Below, in pieces: positions 49,101-59,622 of a stretch of DNA of 64,000 bases (positions within the stretch are counted from its first letter, which is position 1; each line of letters opens with the position of its first letter). A program made the position numbers and the translations under genes. The DNA is taken from positions 1 through 64,000 of the forward strand of contig NZ_CAIZIZ010000477.1 in NCBI RefSeq assembly GCF_903933125.1, written 5' to 3'. Below the pieces are notes generated by a model. That model was given only the letters and a program-made list of their open reading frames with translations. It had not been told where the DNA came from and searched no databases. The stretch comes from an uncultured Lamprocystis sp. (GTDB taxonomy: Bacteria; Pseudomonadota; Gammaproteobacteria; Chromatiales; Chromatiaceae).

Positions 49101-51701
49101 TCAGACCCGTTGCCAGTTCGCGTTTGCCACACGCCGGTAGACGGCGCCATCGTCGCCGATGCGCAGCACATGCAGCCAGCCATTCTCCACCAACTGCCGC
49201 ACCAGTTCGTGCCGCGCGATGATGTCGTCCATGGCCGCCTCCGGCGCCTCGATGAACACACTGAGGCGCAGCGGTTCGTGCATCCAGCGCTTGCCGTCAT
49301 GCAGCGACTGCAGCGGCAGGCCCACGCGCAGATCGCCGCCATTGCCTTCAAGCACGCCGATGGCACCGCCAACGACGTTGTGCAGCACCTTGTTGCCGCT
49401 GCCAAAGCGCGCATTGTCCACCACCGAGCCGTAGTACTGCATGTTGATCCAGTTCGCTACCACCATGGGCGCGGTCATGATCAGCTCCAAGATGGCGAAG
49501 TCGTCATCGTTGTTCCAGACATACTCGTGCAGGAAAGCGCGGCCTCCCAGGTCGATTCCAGCGGTTCGCGTACGCGGCGCGGCGATGAACGCGGCGTTGT
49601 TGGCCAGCGCCCATTCCGGGCGGACCTGCGACCAGTCGCGGCTGCGCCGGCGCACATTGGCTTCCACGCCATGATCCGTCAGGCCCGCGATGCCCAGCAG
49701 CGGCGCACGCTGCATGCGCGTCAAATCGGCGGCCTGGGCCAGCCACTGGCGTAACTGCGCGAGATCGGGCGCCAGCGCCGGGGGTATGTCGTCGGTGTCG
49801 AACAGGCACACCTCGTTGGTGATGGTGTCATGCAGGCCCGCGAGAAACCAGGTGTCCTCGGGGATGACGATGCCGCGCGCGATCAGTCCGCGGCGCGCCG
49901 CGGGCTGGTTGAGCAGTGCGGCCACCACGCGCGCGCTGGCCTCGCCGGTCTGGCCCGCGCAGGCACCGCAGTCGAGGCTCGTGGCATGGGGATTATTGAC
50001 CGTGCTGCTGCCGTGTCCCGCCAGCAGCACCAGGCGCGCGAAATTGCCGGTCATGGTCATGGCGCGCAGGATGCGTTCGGCCTGCGCGGCCCAGTCCGCC
50101 TCCGGGATGCCCGAGTCCGCATGATGCCCGCAGCGCTGCGACTGCGGCGCGGGTGCTAAGGCCGGTGCGATGCGCTCGCCGTCCGGTCTGACCAGCCCTT
50201 GGGTGGCGGGCTCCGGAACCAGTCGGTGCCCGCCGAAACGGTTGCTGCGCAGCATGGAAGCAAACATCCGTTCCGCGGCCTCGACGAAGGCGAAGCCGTC
50301 GCCCTGCTTGCCCAGCCCCTGCGTGGCCGGATCGGGAACCGGCCGGCTCCAGCCGAAACTGTCGCTGAGCAGCTTCGGCGCATACATCAGTCCCGCGGCT
50401 TCAACAAAGGAGAAACAGGACGAGGCCGAGAGCTTGAAACCCTTCCACGCCTTGGCCAGGCCGATGCGTTCGCGGCGCTTGGCCGACAGTCCGGCGTCGC
50501 CGTCCTTCACCTGTTCATAGATGCGATAGTCGGGATTGAAGATCACTGGCACATGCGAGCGTCCGCCATCCGCGCCCAGCGGCACGTATTCGATGAAGAT
50601 GCCGAAGAAGCCGGCAAAGCCCAGCGTCTGCACCGCGGGTGCCACGATCTCCAGGGAACGGCGGAACACCTCCGAGCGCACGTCGATGCAGAACGCGGCC
50701 TGCACCGCCGGGCGCACGGCGGGCGCGGTTGGCGATGCCTGGCTGTGTATCCCCGCGATCACGCTGCGCTGAAATCCGATTTCCATCGCGTTGAGTAAGA
50801 TGCGATCAATCTCCGCCGCGGCCTGACGCTTGGCGGACGGCGGGCGCATGCTGGCGGCCAGCATCGCGCGCCAGCGCGCCACCAACGCCGCGCTGCTTTT
50901 TTCCCTGAACAGCAGCACATCCCACACCAGTCTGATCGCCAGCAGATCGACGATCGAATCGTCGCGCTGTCCGCCCAGTTCCGCCTGCCAGCGCAGATAG
51001 CCCGCCCAGGCCGCCCAGCCGCCGACGCTGAGCAGCGCCGCGTGCAGATAATGCTCCACCGCCGCGTCCGGTACCCCCAGCTCAGCGAGGGCCAAGGCAA
51101 TGGCGGCACGTGGCTCCGCCGGCAACCGGGCAACGGCCTCCCGGAAACCGCCCAGTCCCATCATCGCCGGGCTGCGGTCGATCCCGGCCGCTTTGCGCCA
51201 GGATGCGTACAGGGGCAAATCCCGCCAGGACATGCTGACGATGGCCTGGCCGAGGTCGAAATAGGCCGCGCAATGCAGGCTGATGCGCTCAGTGACGAAG
51301 CTGGTCCAGATCCCGCCCTCGACGCGGTCGAGCACGTCGCTCACCGCGGCGATGCCCAGCTTCGGCTGCGGCACCTCGGTGGCAAGCGCCCGCTCCACCG
51401 CGGCGGGGTCGAGCTGGCTGCCGCAGTCCCCGATGGCCTGTTCGATATCCTCGCGGGTGATGCGACCTGTTGCGAGCTGTTCCCGGTAGTAGGCACGCGG
51501 CATGTACAAACTGCTGCCAATGACGCGCGCCAACCTGTCGGAGGCGTCCTGAAAGCTGTGGTCGCGCAGGCCAAAGAAGGGGTTCACCGCAACGAAGTGC
51601 TGCAGCGGCCACAGCGGCGCGATGCGCGCGCAGGCGGCATCAATGCGGCGGTCGAACTCGGCCGCGGATTCCTCGACGAGGGCGGTGTCGGTGATGTTCA
51701 T
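49101..51701 (-). CDS. dabA: inorganic-carbon accumulation protein DabA (DUF2309)
   Basis: APLWPLQHFVAVNPFFGL, FCIDVRSEVFRRSLE, GCGACAGQTG-like ASLDCGACAGQTGEASARVVAALLN. Confidence 0.9.
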   Translation of the reverse strand: MNITDTALVEESAAEFDRRIDAACARIAPLWPLQHFVAVNPFFGLRDHSFQDASDRLARVIGSSLYMPRAYYREQLATGRITREDIEQAIGDCGSQLDPAAVERALATEVPQPKLGIAAVSDVLDRVEGGIWTSFVTERISLHCAAYFDLGQAIVSMSWRDLPLYASWRKAAGIDRSPAMMGLGGFREAVARLPAEPRAAIALALAELGVPDAAVEHYLHAALLSVGGWAAWAGYLRWQAELGGQRDDSIVDLLAIRLVWDVLLFREKSSAALVARWRAMLAASMRPPSAKRQAAAEIDRILLNAMEIGFQRSVIAGIHSQASPTAPAVRPAVQAAFCIDVRSEVFRRSLEIVAPAVQTLGFAGFFGIFIEYVPLGADGGRSHVPVIFNPDYRIYEQVKDGDAGLSAKRRERIGLAKAWKGFKLSASSCFSFVEAAGLMYAPKLLSDSFGWSRPVPDPATQGLGKQGDGFAFVEAAERMFASMLRSNRFGGHRLVPEPATQGLVRPDGERIAPALAPAPQSQRCGHHADSGIPEADWAAQAERILRAMTMTGNFARLVLLAGHGSSTVNNPHATSLDCGACAGQTGEASARVVAALLNQPAARRGLIARGIVIPEDTWFLAGLHDTITNEVCLFDTDDIPPALAPDLAQLRQWLAQAADLTRMQRAPLLGIAGLTDHGVEANVRRRSRDWSQVRPEWALANNAAFIAAPRTRTAGIDLGGRAFLHEYVWNNDDDFAILELIMTAPMVVANWINMQYYGSVVDNARFGSGNKVLHNVVGGAIGVLEGNGGDLRVGLPLQSLHDGKRWMHEPLRLSVFIEAPEAAMDDIIARHELVRQLVENGWLHVLRIGDDGAVYRRVANANWQRV
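50176..50416 (-). repeat. intragenic 120-bp tandem repeat in dabA (40-aa repeat)
   Basis: FSFVEAAGLMYAPKLLSDSFGWSRPVPDPATQGL followed by FAFVEAAERMFASMLRSNRFGGHRLVPEPATQGL. Confidence 0.88.
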
Positions 51702-51703
51702 GC

Positions 51704-53332
51704 TCAGGCTCCCTGGTGGTAGGCGGGTTGATGGGGGGCGGGCCAGACACGCTGCAAGAGCCGGGTGATGTAAACGTCGATATAGAGCCCGTTGTAGAGA
51801 TGCATGTACAGGGTGTCGCGCAAGTTCGAACGCGCGCCCTTGATGAACTGTTGCATCACCAGCAGTCCGACAAACGCGGCGATGGTCAGCGGCACCAGTC
51901 CGGACGGTAAGGCGCTCGCCGTGTCGCGCAGCGGCGGCAGGCTGCCAGCCAGGGCGTGATCAAACAACTGGTGCAGGGCGAAGTAGGCGCCGCACAACAG
52001 GGCACTGAGAGCGACGGCACGCCGCAGGGCGGCCCCGTTGCCGAACAGGGTCGCCGTCTGCAGCATGAGCTGGCTCACCGCGATGGCGACGATGGCGCCG
52101 GCAGCGATCAGGGCGGGCTGCTGTTCCCAGGGCATGCCGAACGCGGCACCCAAGACCACCGCCAAGATGCCCGCGATGACCAGCCCGAGGAGCAGTTGCA
52201 CCGGCTGGAAGGCCTTTGGCGCGTAGCGGATGATCGGCGCACGGAAGGCATCGACGCCGCTGCCGGAGGCGAGGAAGGCATGCGCCTTGTACAACGAGTG
52301 CGCAACGAGGTGCAGCATGGCCAGGCTGAACAGGCCGAGACCGCACTCCAGCAGCATGAAGCCCATCTGGGCCGTGGTGGACCAGGCGAGCGACACCTTG
52401 ATGCTGGTCTGCGTCAGCATCACCAGCGAGGCCAGCGTCAAGGTCACCAGCCCGATGGTCGCCAGCGCGGCCAGCGCCGTTGCGGAGTGCGACACGATCG
52501 GGCTCATGCGGATGATGAGGAAGGCGCCGGCATTGACGATGCCCGCATGCAGCAGGGCGGACACCGGCGTGGGCGCCTCCATCACCTGAATCAGCCAGCC
52601 GTGGAAGGGGAACTGAGCCGACTTGAGCGCAGCGCTCAGCACCACCAGCAGACTGGCGACCTGCAGCCCCGCTGACAGCGGGCCGTCCATGGTGGCCATG
52701 TGTTCGAAGATCTCATTGAACTCCAGGGTGTGCAGCGACGAGCCGATCAGTAACACCGCCAGCAGCAGGGTTGCATCCCCGATGCGGCTGGCGATGAACT
52801 TCTTGTGCGCCGCCAGCACGGCGGCAGAGCGCTCGCGATAGAACATCAGCAGCTGATGCAGGCACAGGCTGGTGGCGATCCACGCCAGCGCGAACATCAG
52901 CAAGTTGCCGGACACGATCAGCGTCAGGATCGACGCCAGCGTCAGTGTCAGCCACTTGTGGAAACGGCCCTGGTTCGGATCGCCGTCGAGATAGTTGCGC
53001 GCGTAGCGCGACACGATGGCACCGACGAATGACACCAACAGCAGCATGATCACGGTGACGCTGTTGAGGTAGGTGCCGATGGTAAAGGCGCCGATGTCGC
53101 CGGGCAGGGGGATGGAGAACAGTGTCCATGCCTGGGTCGTGCCGTCGAACAGGTATATGACCGCCGCCGCCAGGGTGCCGGTAAACGCCAGCCAGGCGGC
53201 ACCTCCGTTCAGCCGCGCCATCAGGTGCGGGCGGGTATTTGCCAGGCTTGCCGGCGTGAGGCCAACCAGCCAAAGCAACACGGGTGCAAACAAGATCAGG
53301 ACTGGGATGGGCAAGCTCAGTGTCGGTAGCAT
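51704..53332 (-). CDS. dabB: proton-conducting transporter DabB (NADH-quinone oxidoreductase L-like)
   Basis: PFHGWLIQVMEAPTPVSALLHAGIVNAGAFLIIR; proposed ATG at 53332. Confidence 0.88.
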   Translation of the reverse strand: MLPTLSLPIPVLILFAPVLLWLVGLTPASLANTRPHLMARLNGGAAWLAFTGTLAAAVIYLFDGTTQAWTLFSIPLPGDIGAFTIGTYLNSVTVIMLLLVSFVGAIVSRYARNYLDGDPNQGRFHKWLTLTLASILTLIVSGNLLMFALAWIATSLCLHQLLMFYRERSAAVLAAHKKFIASRIGDATLLLAVLLIGSSLHTLEFNEIFEHMATMDGPLSAGLQVASLLVVLSAALKSAQFPFHGWLIQVMEAPTPVSALLHAGIVNAGAFLIIRMSPIVSHSATALAALATIGLVTLTLASLVMLTQTSIKVSLAWSTTAQMGFMLLECGLGLFSLAMLHLVAHSLYKAHAFLASGSGVDAFRAPIIRYAPKAFQPVQLLLGLVIAGILAVVLGAAFGMPWEQQPALIAAGAIVAIAVSQLMLQTATLFGNGAALRRAVALSALLCGAYFALHQLFDHALAGSLPPLRDTASALPSGLVPLTIAAFVGLLVMQQFIKGARSNLRDTLYMHLYNGLYIDVYITRLLQRVWPAPHQPAYHQGA

Positions 53333-53426
53333 GGCCGGACTTCTCCTGGGTTGATGAGCGGGATGTCGTCTGGACGTCTTACCCTGGAGTCTAGGGAATC
53401 GTTGACAAAAAAAATAATGAATCGTT

Positions 53427-53442
53427 ATCATGAAAATGATAG
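53427..53442. promoter_or_regulatory. palindromic LysR-type operator candidate
   Basis: TATCAT-GAAA-ATGATA in the dabB/lysR intergenic region. Confidence 0.5.
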
Positions 53443-53448
53443 CCTTTA

Positions 53449-53464
53449 GGTAATACATTACCTG
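53449..53464. promoter_or_regulatory. second palindrome in the dabB/lysR intergenic region
   Basis: AGGTAAT-AC-ATTACCT. Confidence 0.5.
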
Positions 53465-53475
53465 AGGGCCGTCTG

Positions 53476-54384
53476 ATGATGCATGTCAGCCTGCGCCAGC
53501 TGCGGACCTTCGAGGCCGTGGCGCGACTGAAGGGTTTTTCCCGCGCGGCGGAGGAACTTCACGTCACGCAACCGACGGTGTCGAAGCAGATTCGCCTGTT
53601 GCATGGGGAGGTGGGGTTGCCCTTGCTGGAGCAGATCGGCAAGAAAGTCTTTCTGACCGAGGCCGGGGAGCAGCTCTACGCCACCTGCGCCGACTGGTTG
53701 GAGACCTGGGGGCGCTTTGAACAGACCGTCGCCGACCTCAAGGGCGTGAAACAGGGCCGGCTGAGAATCGCGGCGGTGACAACCACGAAATACTTCATGC
53801 CGCGGCTCCTGGGTCCCTTCTGTGCGCAGTATCCGGGCATCGACATCGCACTGGAGGTGATCAACCGCGACCGCCTGCTGGAACGTCTTGCGCGCAACCA
53901 GGACGATCTATACGTCATGGGTGTACCGCCGGAGCGGCTGGATATCGAGCGTGAGCCCTTTATGGAGAATCCGCTGGTGCTGCTGGCGCCCGCGTCTCAC
54001 GCGATGGCGCACCGCAAGCACATTCCGTTTTCGGATCTGGCGAATGAACCCTTCATCGTGCGCGAACGCGGCTCCGGCACGCGGCTCACCATCGAACGTG
54101 TGTTTCAGGAACAGAAGATACCCCTGAAAATAAGAATGGAATTGGGTAGCAATGAAGCGATCAAGCAGGCCGTCGCCGGCGGACTGGGCTTGGCGCTATT
54201 GTCCCAGAGCACGCTGAGTCTCGACCCGAGTCAAAAGGACGTCACCATCCTCGATGTCGAGGGGTTTCCGATCAAACGCTCCTGGTACCTGGTGCGGCCG
54301 CGCGACAAGCAGCTATCGGTGGTTGCAAAGGCGTTTCTCGATTTTCTGCGCGCTCACGTGCAACTGCTTGCGCCACGGCGCTGA
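53476..54384 (+). CDS. LysR family regulator, CbbR-like
   Basis: LRQLRTFEAVARLKGFSRAAEELHVTQPTVSKQIRLLHGEVGLPLLEQIGKKVFLT. Confidence 0.88.
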   Translation: MMHVSLRQLRTFEAVARLKGFSRAAEELHVTQPTVSKQIRLLHGEVGLPLLEQIGKKVFLTEAGEQLYATCADWLETWGRFEQTVADLKGVKQGRLRIAAVTTTKYFMPRLLGPFCAQYPGIDIALEVINRDRLLERLARNQDDLYVMGVPPERLDIEREPFMENPLVLLAPASHAMAHRKHIPFSDLANEPFIVRERGSGTRLTIERVFQEQKIPLKIRMELGSNEAIKQAVAGGLGLALLSQSTLSLDPSQKDVTILDVEGFPIKRSWYLVRPRDKQLSVVAKAFLDFLRAHVQLLAPRR

Positions 54385-54499
54385 GGCTGACACGACCGGA
54401 AGGATGATCAAGGCCGAAGGCTTGGATCTGAGGCGGCACCGCTCCCACAAGGCCCCGACACCGGGTCCGCGTGGATGACAAGCGTTGCTGGGGCGCTCA

Positions 54500-55561
54500 T
54501 CACTGCATCAGATCCACCATGATACCACGGGCGGCCAGCGCCTCGCGACGCGCGGCGAGGTAACGCTGAAAGCTCGGCTGAGCGATGTAGGCGCCGGTCG
54601 CCACATAGTCGAGGGCGCCGTGAATGTGGAATGACTTCAGGTATCCCTCGACACGAAAGACCTCGCGACCCGCGGCATCGAAAAAGACCAGGCTTGGGGT
54701 GTACTTGATACCCAATTCCGCGGCCCAGTCACGTGCCGTCAACTCACGTCCGTCCGGGGTCTGTACCGGTGCTTTTGAATAGGCATCAAGGATTGCGCCG
54801 TCGAAGCCGCTCAACGAGTAGGCGACTGCCTCCTTGCGCAAGGTGATCTGATGCAACTCATCGCACTCCTTGCAGACCGGCTGCTCGAACATCACCACCA
54901 GCGGGCGGGAGGAGGTATCCCGGTTGTGCGCCAAGCGGAGCGGATGCGGCAGAAATCCACCCTCGTCGTGCAGCTGACCCGTCGCCGCCGTGGGCGCCCG
55001 CCCGGCGAGGAAGTCCGCGAAACCCTTCCCCATCTGTTCCTGCCGCTCCGCGGCATAGGCCAGGGCCGCCGCAAACTGATGCGGCGGAAAATAGCCGTCG
55101 ATGCGCAAGATCACCTGACCGCCCTCATCCAAAAACAATAGGGTCGGGGTAAACTGAACCTTGAGACCAGCACCGAACTGCTTCTCGGTCGTCGGCTCCC
55201 CCGAAAAACCGGTGACTTCCCGATCACCCCACAGATTGATCGCGACCAGATCGAAGCGCTGACGCGCCAGCGCCTCCGTGGTCCTGTCGCCGAATCCCTC
55301 GCGCAACAACTTGGCGCAGTAGGGACAGCCGTCTTGATAGAAATAGAGGATGACACGCTTGCCGGCCGCGGCGGCCTCGGCCACGTCCTCGCGAATGTCG
55401 AGAAATGAATTCTTGAACCAGTCGGGCCGCTCCTGCTCGCTCGGGATCAAGGGCACCGAATCGGCAGACCCGGACCGCGCTGGGGCCGCCGCGGCGGATG
55501 GAGCCAGCGTCAAAGACTGGCCTAAGAGCAGCGTCACCAGGAAGACAATGAACCGGAACAT
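54500..55561 (-). CDS. tandem thioredoxin-fold protein (SoxW-like)
   Basis: Two thioredoxin-like halves, with YFYQDGCPYCAKLL and MFEQPVCKECDEL; signal peptide. Confidence 0.75.
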   Translation of the reverse strand: MFRFIVFLVTLLLGQSLTLAPSAAAAPARSGSADSVPLIPSEQERPDWFKNSFLDIREDVAEAAAAGKRVILYFYQDGCPYCAKLLREGFGDRTTEALARQRFDLVAINLWGDREVTGFSGEPTTEKQFGAGLKVQFTPTLLFLDEGGQVILRIDGYFPPHQFAAALAYAAERQEQMGKGFADFLAGRAPTAATGQLHDEGGFLPHPLRLAHNRDTSSRPLVVMFEQPVCKECDELHQITLRKEAVAYSLSGFDGAILDAYSKAPVQTPDGRELTARDWAAELGIKYTPSLVFFDAAGREVFRVEGYLKSFHIHGALDYVATGAYIAQPSFQRYLAARREALAARGIMVDLMQ

Positions 55562-55920
55562 GACACTCTCCAACGGAAAAGCCTGCATCGATCAGCGCCG
55601 GGAACCTACCCGACTTATAGTTGAGAACAGTCGTGAACGCAACGGCACCAGTCATCCTGGACGCGGCGCGGCCAGTCGAGGTCGCGCCACGGACTCACAC
55701 AGCACAACACGAAACGCAATGCACGCCGTTCTTCTTGGCGCATTCTAAGGGATACCGCAGCACCAAACCGACATCACTCGGACACAAAACAGTCAATTTC
55801 ATCTGGTACCCTTCAATCATCGCTGCAACGCGTCAGTAGTCACAGTCCAAGCGTTGCAAGGTCGATCACAACATCGCATTCGACGATGACCTTTGCCCTC
55901 ACTCTAAAGAAAGGTAACCG

Positions 55921-57423
55921 ATGAAAAAATCACTAGTCGGCGTTGCTGTTCGCCAAGTGCTCTCCGCCGCTCTCATTGCGTCGTACTCGCTCGGCGTGCT
56001 CGCCGATCCAGTTCCGAGAGAAGCGAAGCACATCATTCTTCTCATTGGCGACGGCATGAACATCGAACATGAAATTGCCGCCAGCCGTTATCTGTTCGGC
56101 AATGATTTCGACCTGTCGTTCCACAATCTGCCCTACCAGGGTAACCAGTCGACCTGGGACGTCAGTACCTATAAATACTGGTCCGGCGGGACCTACGACC
56201 CAAGAGCCATTGCACCCACCCTCGGATATGATCCGGCGCAGGGCGGCAAAGCCCCCTATCCGCTGAGACCCGAACGGCCCGGCGCCGAGGCCTACCTCAA
56301 AGCCAAGGCGACCGACTCGGCCTCCGCGGCAACCGCCTGGGCCTCCGGCTACAAGACCGATGACGGCAATCTCAGTTGGCTGCCGGGAGACCCCGACACC
56401 GGCGGCAACCGCACTGGCGACGGTTCGCTCAAGACCATTGCCGAACACCTGCGCGAGCGCAAAGATTACGCCATCGGCGTCGTCAGCACAGTGCCCTTCA
56501 CCCATGCCACCCCGGCCGCTTTCGTCAGCCACAACAAGAGCCGCAACAATTACGGCGCAATCGGACACGAGATCCTCACGACAGTCAAGCCCGATGTGGT
56601 CATCGGCGGCGGCCATCCTGGTTACGACGGTTCGCCGACCCATAACTACATCGCTGCTGAAGATTACGACAACCTGAAGAACGGCGTCTACGCAGACGAG
56701 TATGTGTTTGTTGAGCGCACTGCCGGGGTTGACGGCGGCTTAAGCCTGCTCACGGGAGCCCAGCAAGCCGTTGCTGAAGGCAAGAAGCTGTTCGGACTCT
56801 TCGGTAAGGAAGGGGACGGCAACTTCGAGTCGCTGAAGCCCAACGACCTGCCCGCCACGCCCACGGTGACTCAGGCGACCCGGGAGAACCCCACCTATAC
56901 GGAAGCCACACTGGCGGCACTGAAAGTGCTGAGCCAGGATCCGGATGGCTTCTTCCTGATGGCAGAACAGGGCGATATCGACTGGGCCAACCACGCCAAC
57001 GACTTTCAGCGGATGGTCGGTACCATTAAGGATCTGCACGATGGCGTCCAGGCCGTCATCGACTTCGTCAATCAGCCGAACGACGACATTGATTGGCGCA
57101 ATACGTTGCTGATCGTGACCTCCGACCATAGCAACAATTACATGCGCAACCGCACGGTGCTGGGCGCCGGTGACCTGCCGGAGCAAACCCCGAACTGCAT
57201 GGGTACGCCATGTTATCCGGGAGGTGAAGTCACCTTCGGCACCACTGGCCATACCAACGAGTTGACCCGTATTTATGCGATGGGCGCCGGCTCGCGGCGC
57301 TTTGAGTGGCATGAACTCCAGTGGTACCCCGGAACCCGTATCCTGGACAATACGCAGGTCTTCCGGGTGATGATGGAGGCCGCCGGCGTACCCCAGGTCT
57401 CGCCCCTGCGGATCCGCAAATAA
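55921..57423 (+). CDS. alkaline phosphatase
   Basis: Signal peptide; IILLIGDGMNIEHE, ATDSASAATAWASGYKT, VTSDHSNN. Confidence 0.88.
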   Translation: MKKSLVGVAVRQVLSAALIASYSLGVLADPVPREAKHIILLIGDGMNIEHEIAASRYLFGNDFDLSFHNLPYQGNQSTWDVSTYKYWSGGTYDPRAIAPTLGYDPAQGGKAPYPLRPERPGAEAYLKAKATDSASAATAWASGYKTDDGNLSWLPGDPDTGGNRTGDGSLKTIAEHLRERKDYAIGVVSTVPFTHATPAAFVSHNKSRNNYGAIGHEILTTVKPDVVIGGGHPGYDGSPTHNYIAAEDYDNLKNGVYADEYVFVERTAGVDGGLSLLTGAQQAVAEGKKLFGLFGKEGDGNFESLKPNDLPATPTVTQATRENPTYTEATLAALKVLSQDPDGFFLMAEQGDIDWANHANDFQRMVGTIKDLHDGVQAVIDFVNQPNDDIDWRNTLLIVTSDHSNNYMRNRTVLGAGDLPEQTPNCMGTPCYPGGEVTFGTTGHTNELTRIYAMGAGSRRFEWHELQWYPGTRILDNTQVFRVMMEAAGVPQVSPLRIRK

Positions 57424-57433
57424 TTGCGTGATT

Positions 57434-57459
57434 TCCGGGGCGGGACGCCCCGCCCCGGA
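57434..57459. terminator. strong GC hairpin between convergent genes (bidirectional terminator candidate)
   Basis: TCCGGGGCGGG-ACGC-CCCGCCCCGGA. Confidence 0.6.
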
Positions 57460-57501
57460 TTCTCAAGCTGATTGCTGACCGCGATTTACGGGATCAGTCC
57501 G

Positions 57502-59622
57502 TCAGCCCGGTTGACCCGGGTGTTCAGCATCCGGCGCCGCCGGCAGTTCGACCCGGAACTCGGCCCCCGGCTCCCGATTGACTACCTCCACCCGCCCGCC
57601 CATGGCCTGCAACAGGCGCTCGACCAAAGCCAACCCGATACCGGTACCCGGAATCGCACGCCGCGCGGCGTCCTCCCCGCGATAAAAGAGTTGAAACACC
57701 TGCCGCAGCGCGGCCCGCGGCACGCCGGGTCCGAAATCGCGGACAGCCACCCGCACCCAACCCGCGCGCGGGCACACGCACCGGATCTCAACGATCTTCG
57801 GTTCGGCCTGCGCGGCGAACTTGAGCGCGTTATCCACCAGGTTAATCAGGATTTGCACAAAGGCATCCGGGTCCGCCTGGACCAACCCCGGCGCCTCACA
57901 CTCCAGCACCAACGCGAACCCCGCGCGCTCCACCTGGGCGGTCACCCGCTCCAGCACCAGATCCATCAGCGTCGTGAGCGGCACAGCCGCAGGCGACACG
58001 CTGAGCGCATCCCGGTCGATTCGCGACAGGGTGAGCACATTGGCGATCAGTCGGGACAGCCGCTCACTCTCTTCCTGGATGTAGCGGTAATAGACCTGCC
58101 GACGGTCCGCGTCCGCGAAGCCGGTCCGCAGCAACTCCGCATAGAGCCGGATCGACGTCAACGGGGTCTTGAGTTCGTGGCTCACGGCGGAGACGAACGC
58201 CTGCTGCTGACGAACCAAGCCGATCTGCTGCTGGCCCAGCCGATCCATGAACCAGGTTCCGGCCACCAGCACCAGGGTCAGCAAACCGGCCACCCAGCCG
58301 ATCACCGCCGCACCCGGCGGCACCGGCAGGCGGCCGACACTGAAGATCAACTCCAATCCGCCGAAGGGTTCGCGCGGCCGGGTCCGATAAAGCAGCGCAC
58401 CGGACAGCTCGCGAACGCTGGAGATAGACCCCCGCTCCTGCCGGGCGCGAAAGGCGGCGAGGACCTCATCGCGAAAGGCAACGATCAGATCGGTGGTCAA
58501 CGCCAGTCCGGTCGCCTGGAAAGGCTCACCCATGAGGCCGGCCAGGAACGGCCCCTGCTCGATGAGCAACCCCTGGATGATCCGCGCACCGCCCTGATGC
58601 ACGGCGCGAAAGAGCACGAAGTGCCCGCTGCCGAGCAGCCCCAGCGTCAGCGGTTCCACGGTGCTGGCGAAGAGCCTGACGGTTGACGCCGCACCCACGT
58701 CGCTGCGTTGGGCGGCCAGGTCCGCAGCGGCTGGCGCATCTTGCACTCCCTCCCGCCGTGGTGCGTTGACGGCAGCCGCGGCCGACGAGCGTTCGCGCGA
58801 CGCCGCATCCGCACGCGGCGCCGGCTCGCCCGCCGTGCGGGCCGGGGCGGCCCGTTTCGCCAGGGCAGCGTCCAGCGCAAGCGCTTCCACCGGCCCGAGG
58901 CCTTGAACGGCGGGGGCCGACGGCGCCACCCCGTCATCGGCCTCGATCTTGGCCTTGTCCGTGGCGGACCTGCGGTTCGCATATCGGGACTCGCCCAACG
59001 CATCGAAGGCCTGTTGGGAGAGCCGCTCACGCGCTGCGGCGACCTTCGCCGGCGCGGGGGACAGCGCCGCCTGCTCCGGGTTCTGCACCTGAACCGGAAC
59101 ACGCCCTCGTTCGACCAGGCGATTGCCGATCAGCACCCCTTCGATCCGCGCCGCCGCCGCCTGGCGCCGCGCGAGTTCCGCGGGGTCGATTCCATAGCGC
59201 GTCGGCGCGCTCGCACCCTCCGGCACCAGCGGCGTGCTGAAGTCGCCCTGCTCGCCCACCTGAAACCAGCCAATCAGACCGGGAATATCGGCTTGGATCG
59301 GGAGTTGCGCGAGCGGTGAGCGCTGCACACCCGGGCGCTCCGGGTCACCGGTCATAAACCCATAGTCCGTGACCGGCCGCGCATCCTCGGCCCGGGCGAT
59401 CTCGCCTAAACGCTGGTCCACCCGCGCCGCCAGTTCAGCGGCGGCGACCTGCTGTTGCCTGAAGGACTCCCATTTGAGCTGATCATAGGCTTTGTAGACC
59501 AGCACGGCGCTGGGCAGGGCCAGGGCGAGGAAAAAGAGCCCGAGCCAGAGGCGCAAGCGCAGGCGCTGCCGGTCGAAGCCCTGACCCCTCATCCGCGCAG
59601 CACCATCATGACGCCTCCCCAT
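57502..59622 (-). CDS. sensor histidine kinase with large Ala-rich extracytoplasmic region (start 59622 or 59592)
   Basis: Two TM segments, AFVSAVSHELKTPLTSIRLYAELL H-box, HATPase NLVDNALKFA. Confidence 0.85.
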   Translation of the reverse strand: MGRRHDGAARMRGQGFDRQRLRLRLWLGLFFLALALPSAVLVYKAYDQLKWESFRQQQVAAAELAARVDQRLGEIARAEDARPVTDYGFMTGDPERPGVQRSPLAQLPIQADIPGLIGWFQVGEQGDFSTPLVPEGASAPTRYGIDPAELARRQAAAARIEGVLIGNRLVERGRVPVQVQNPEQAALSPAPAKVAAARERLSQQAFDALGESRYANRRSATDKAKIEADDGVAPSAPAVQGLGPVEALALDAALAKRAAPARTAGEPAPRADAASRERSSAAAAVNAPRREGVQDAPAAADLAAQRSDVGAASTVRLFASTVEPLTLGLLGSGHFVLFRAVHQGGARIIQGLLIEQGPFLAGLMGEPFQATGLALTTDLIVAFRDEVLAAFRARQERGSISSVRELSGALLYRTRPREPFGGLELIFSVGRLPVPPGAAVIGWVAGLLTLVLVAGTWFMDRLGQQQIGLVRQQQAFVSAVSHELKTPLTSIRLYAELLRTGFADADRRQVYYRYIQEESERLSRLIANVLTLSRIDRDALSVSPAAVPLTTLMDLVLERVTAQVERAGFALVLECEAPGLVQADPDAFVQILINLVDNALKFAAQAEPKIVEIRCVCPRAGWVRVAVRDFGPGVPRAALRQVFQLFYRGEDAARRAIPGTGIGLALVERLLQAMGGRVEVVNREPGAEFRVELPAAPDAEHPGQPG

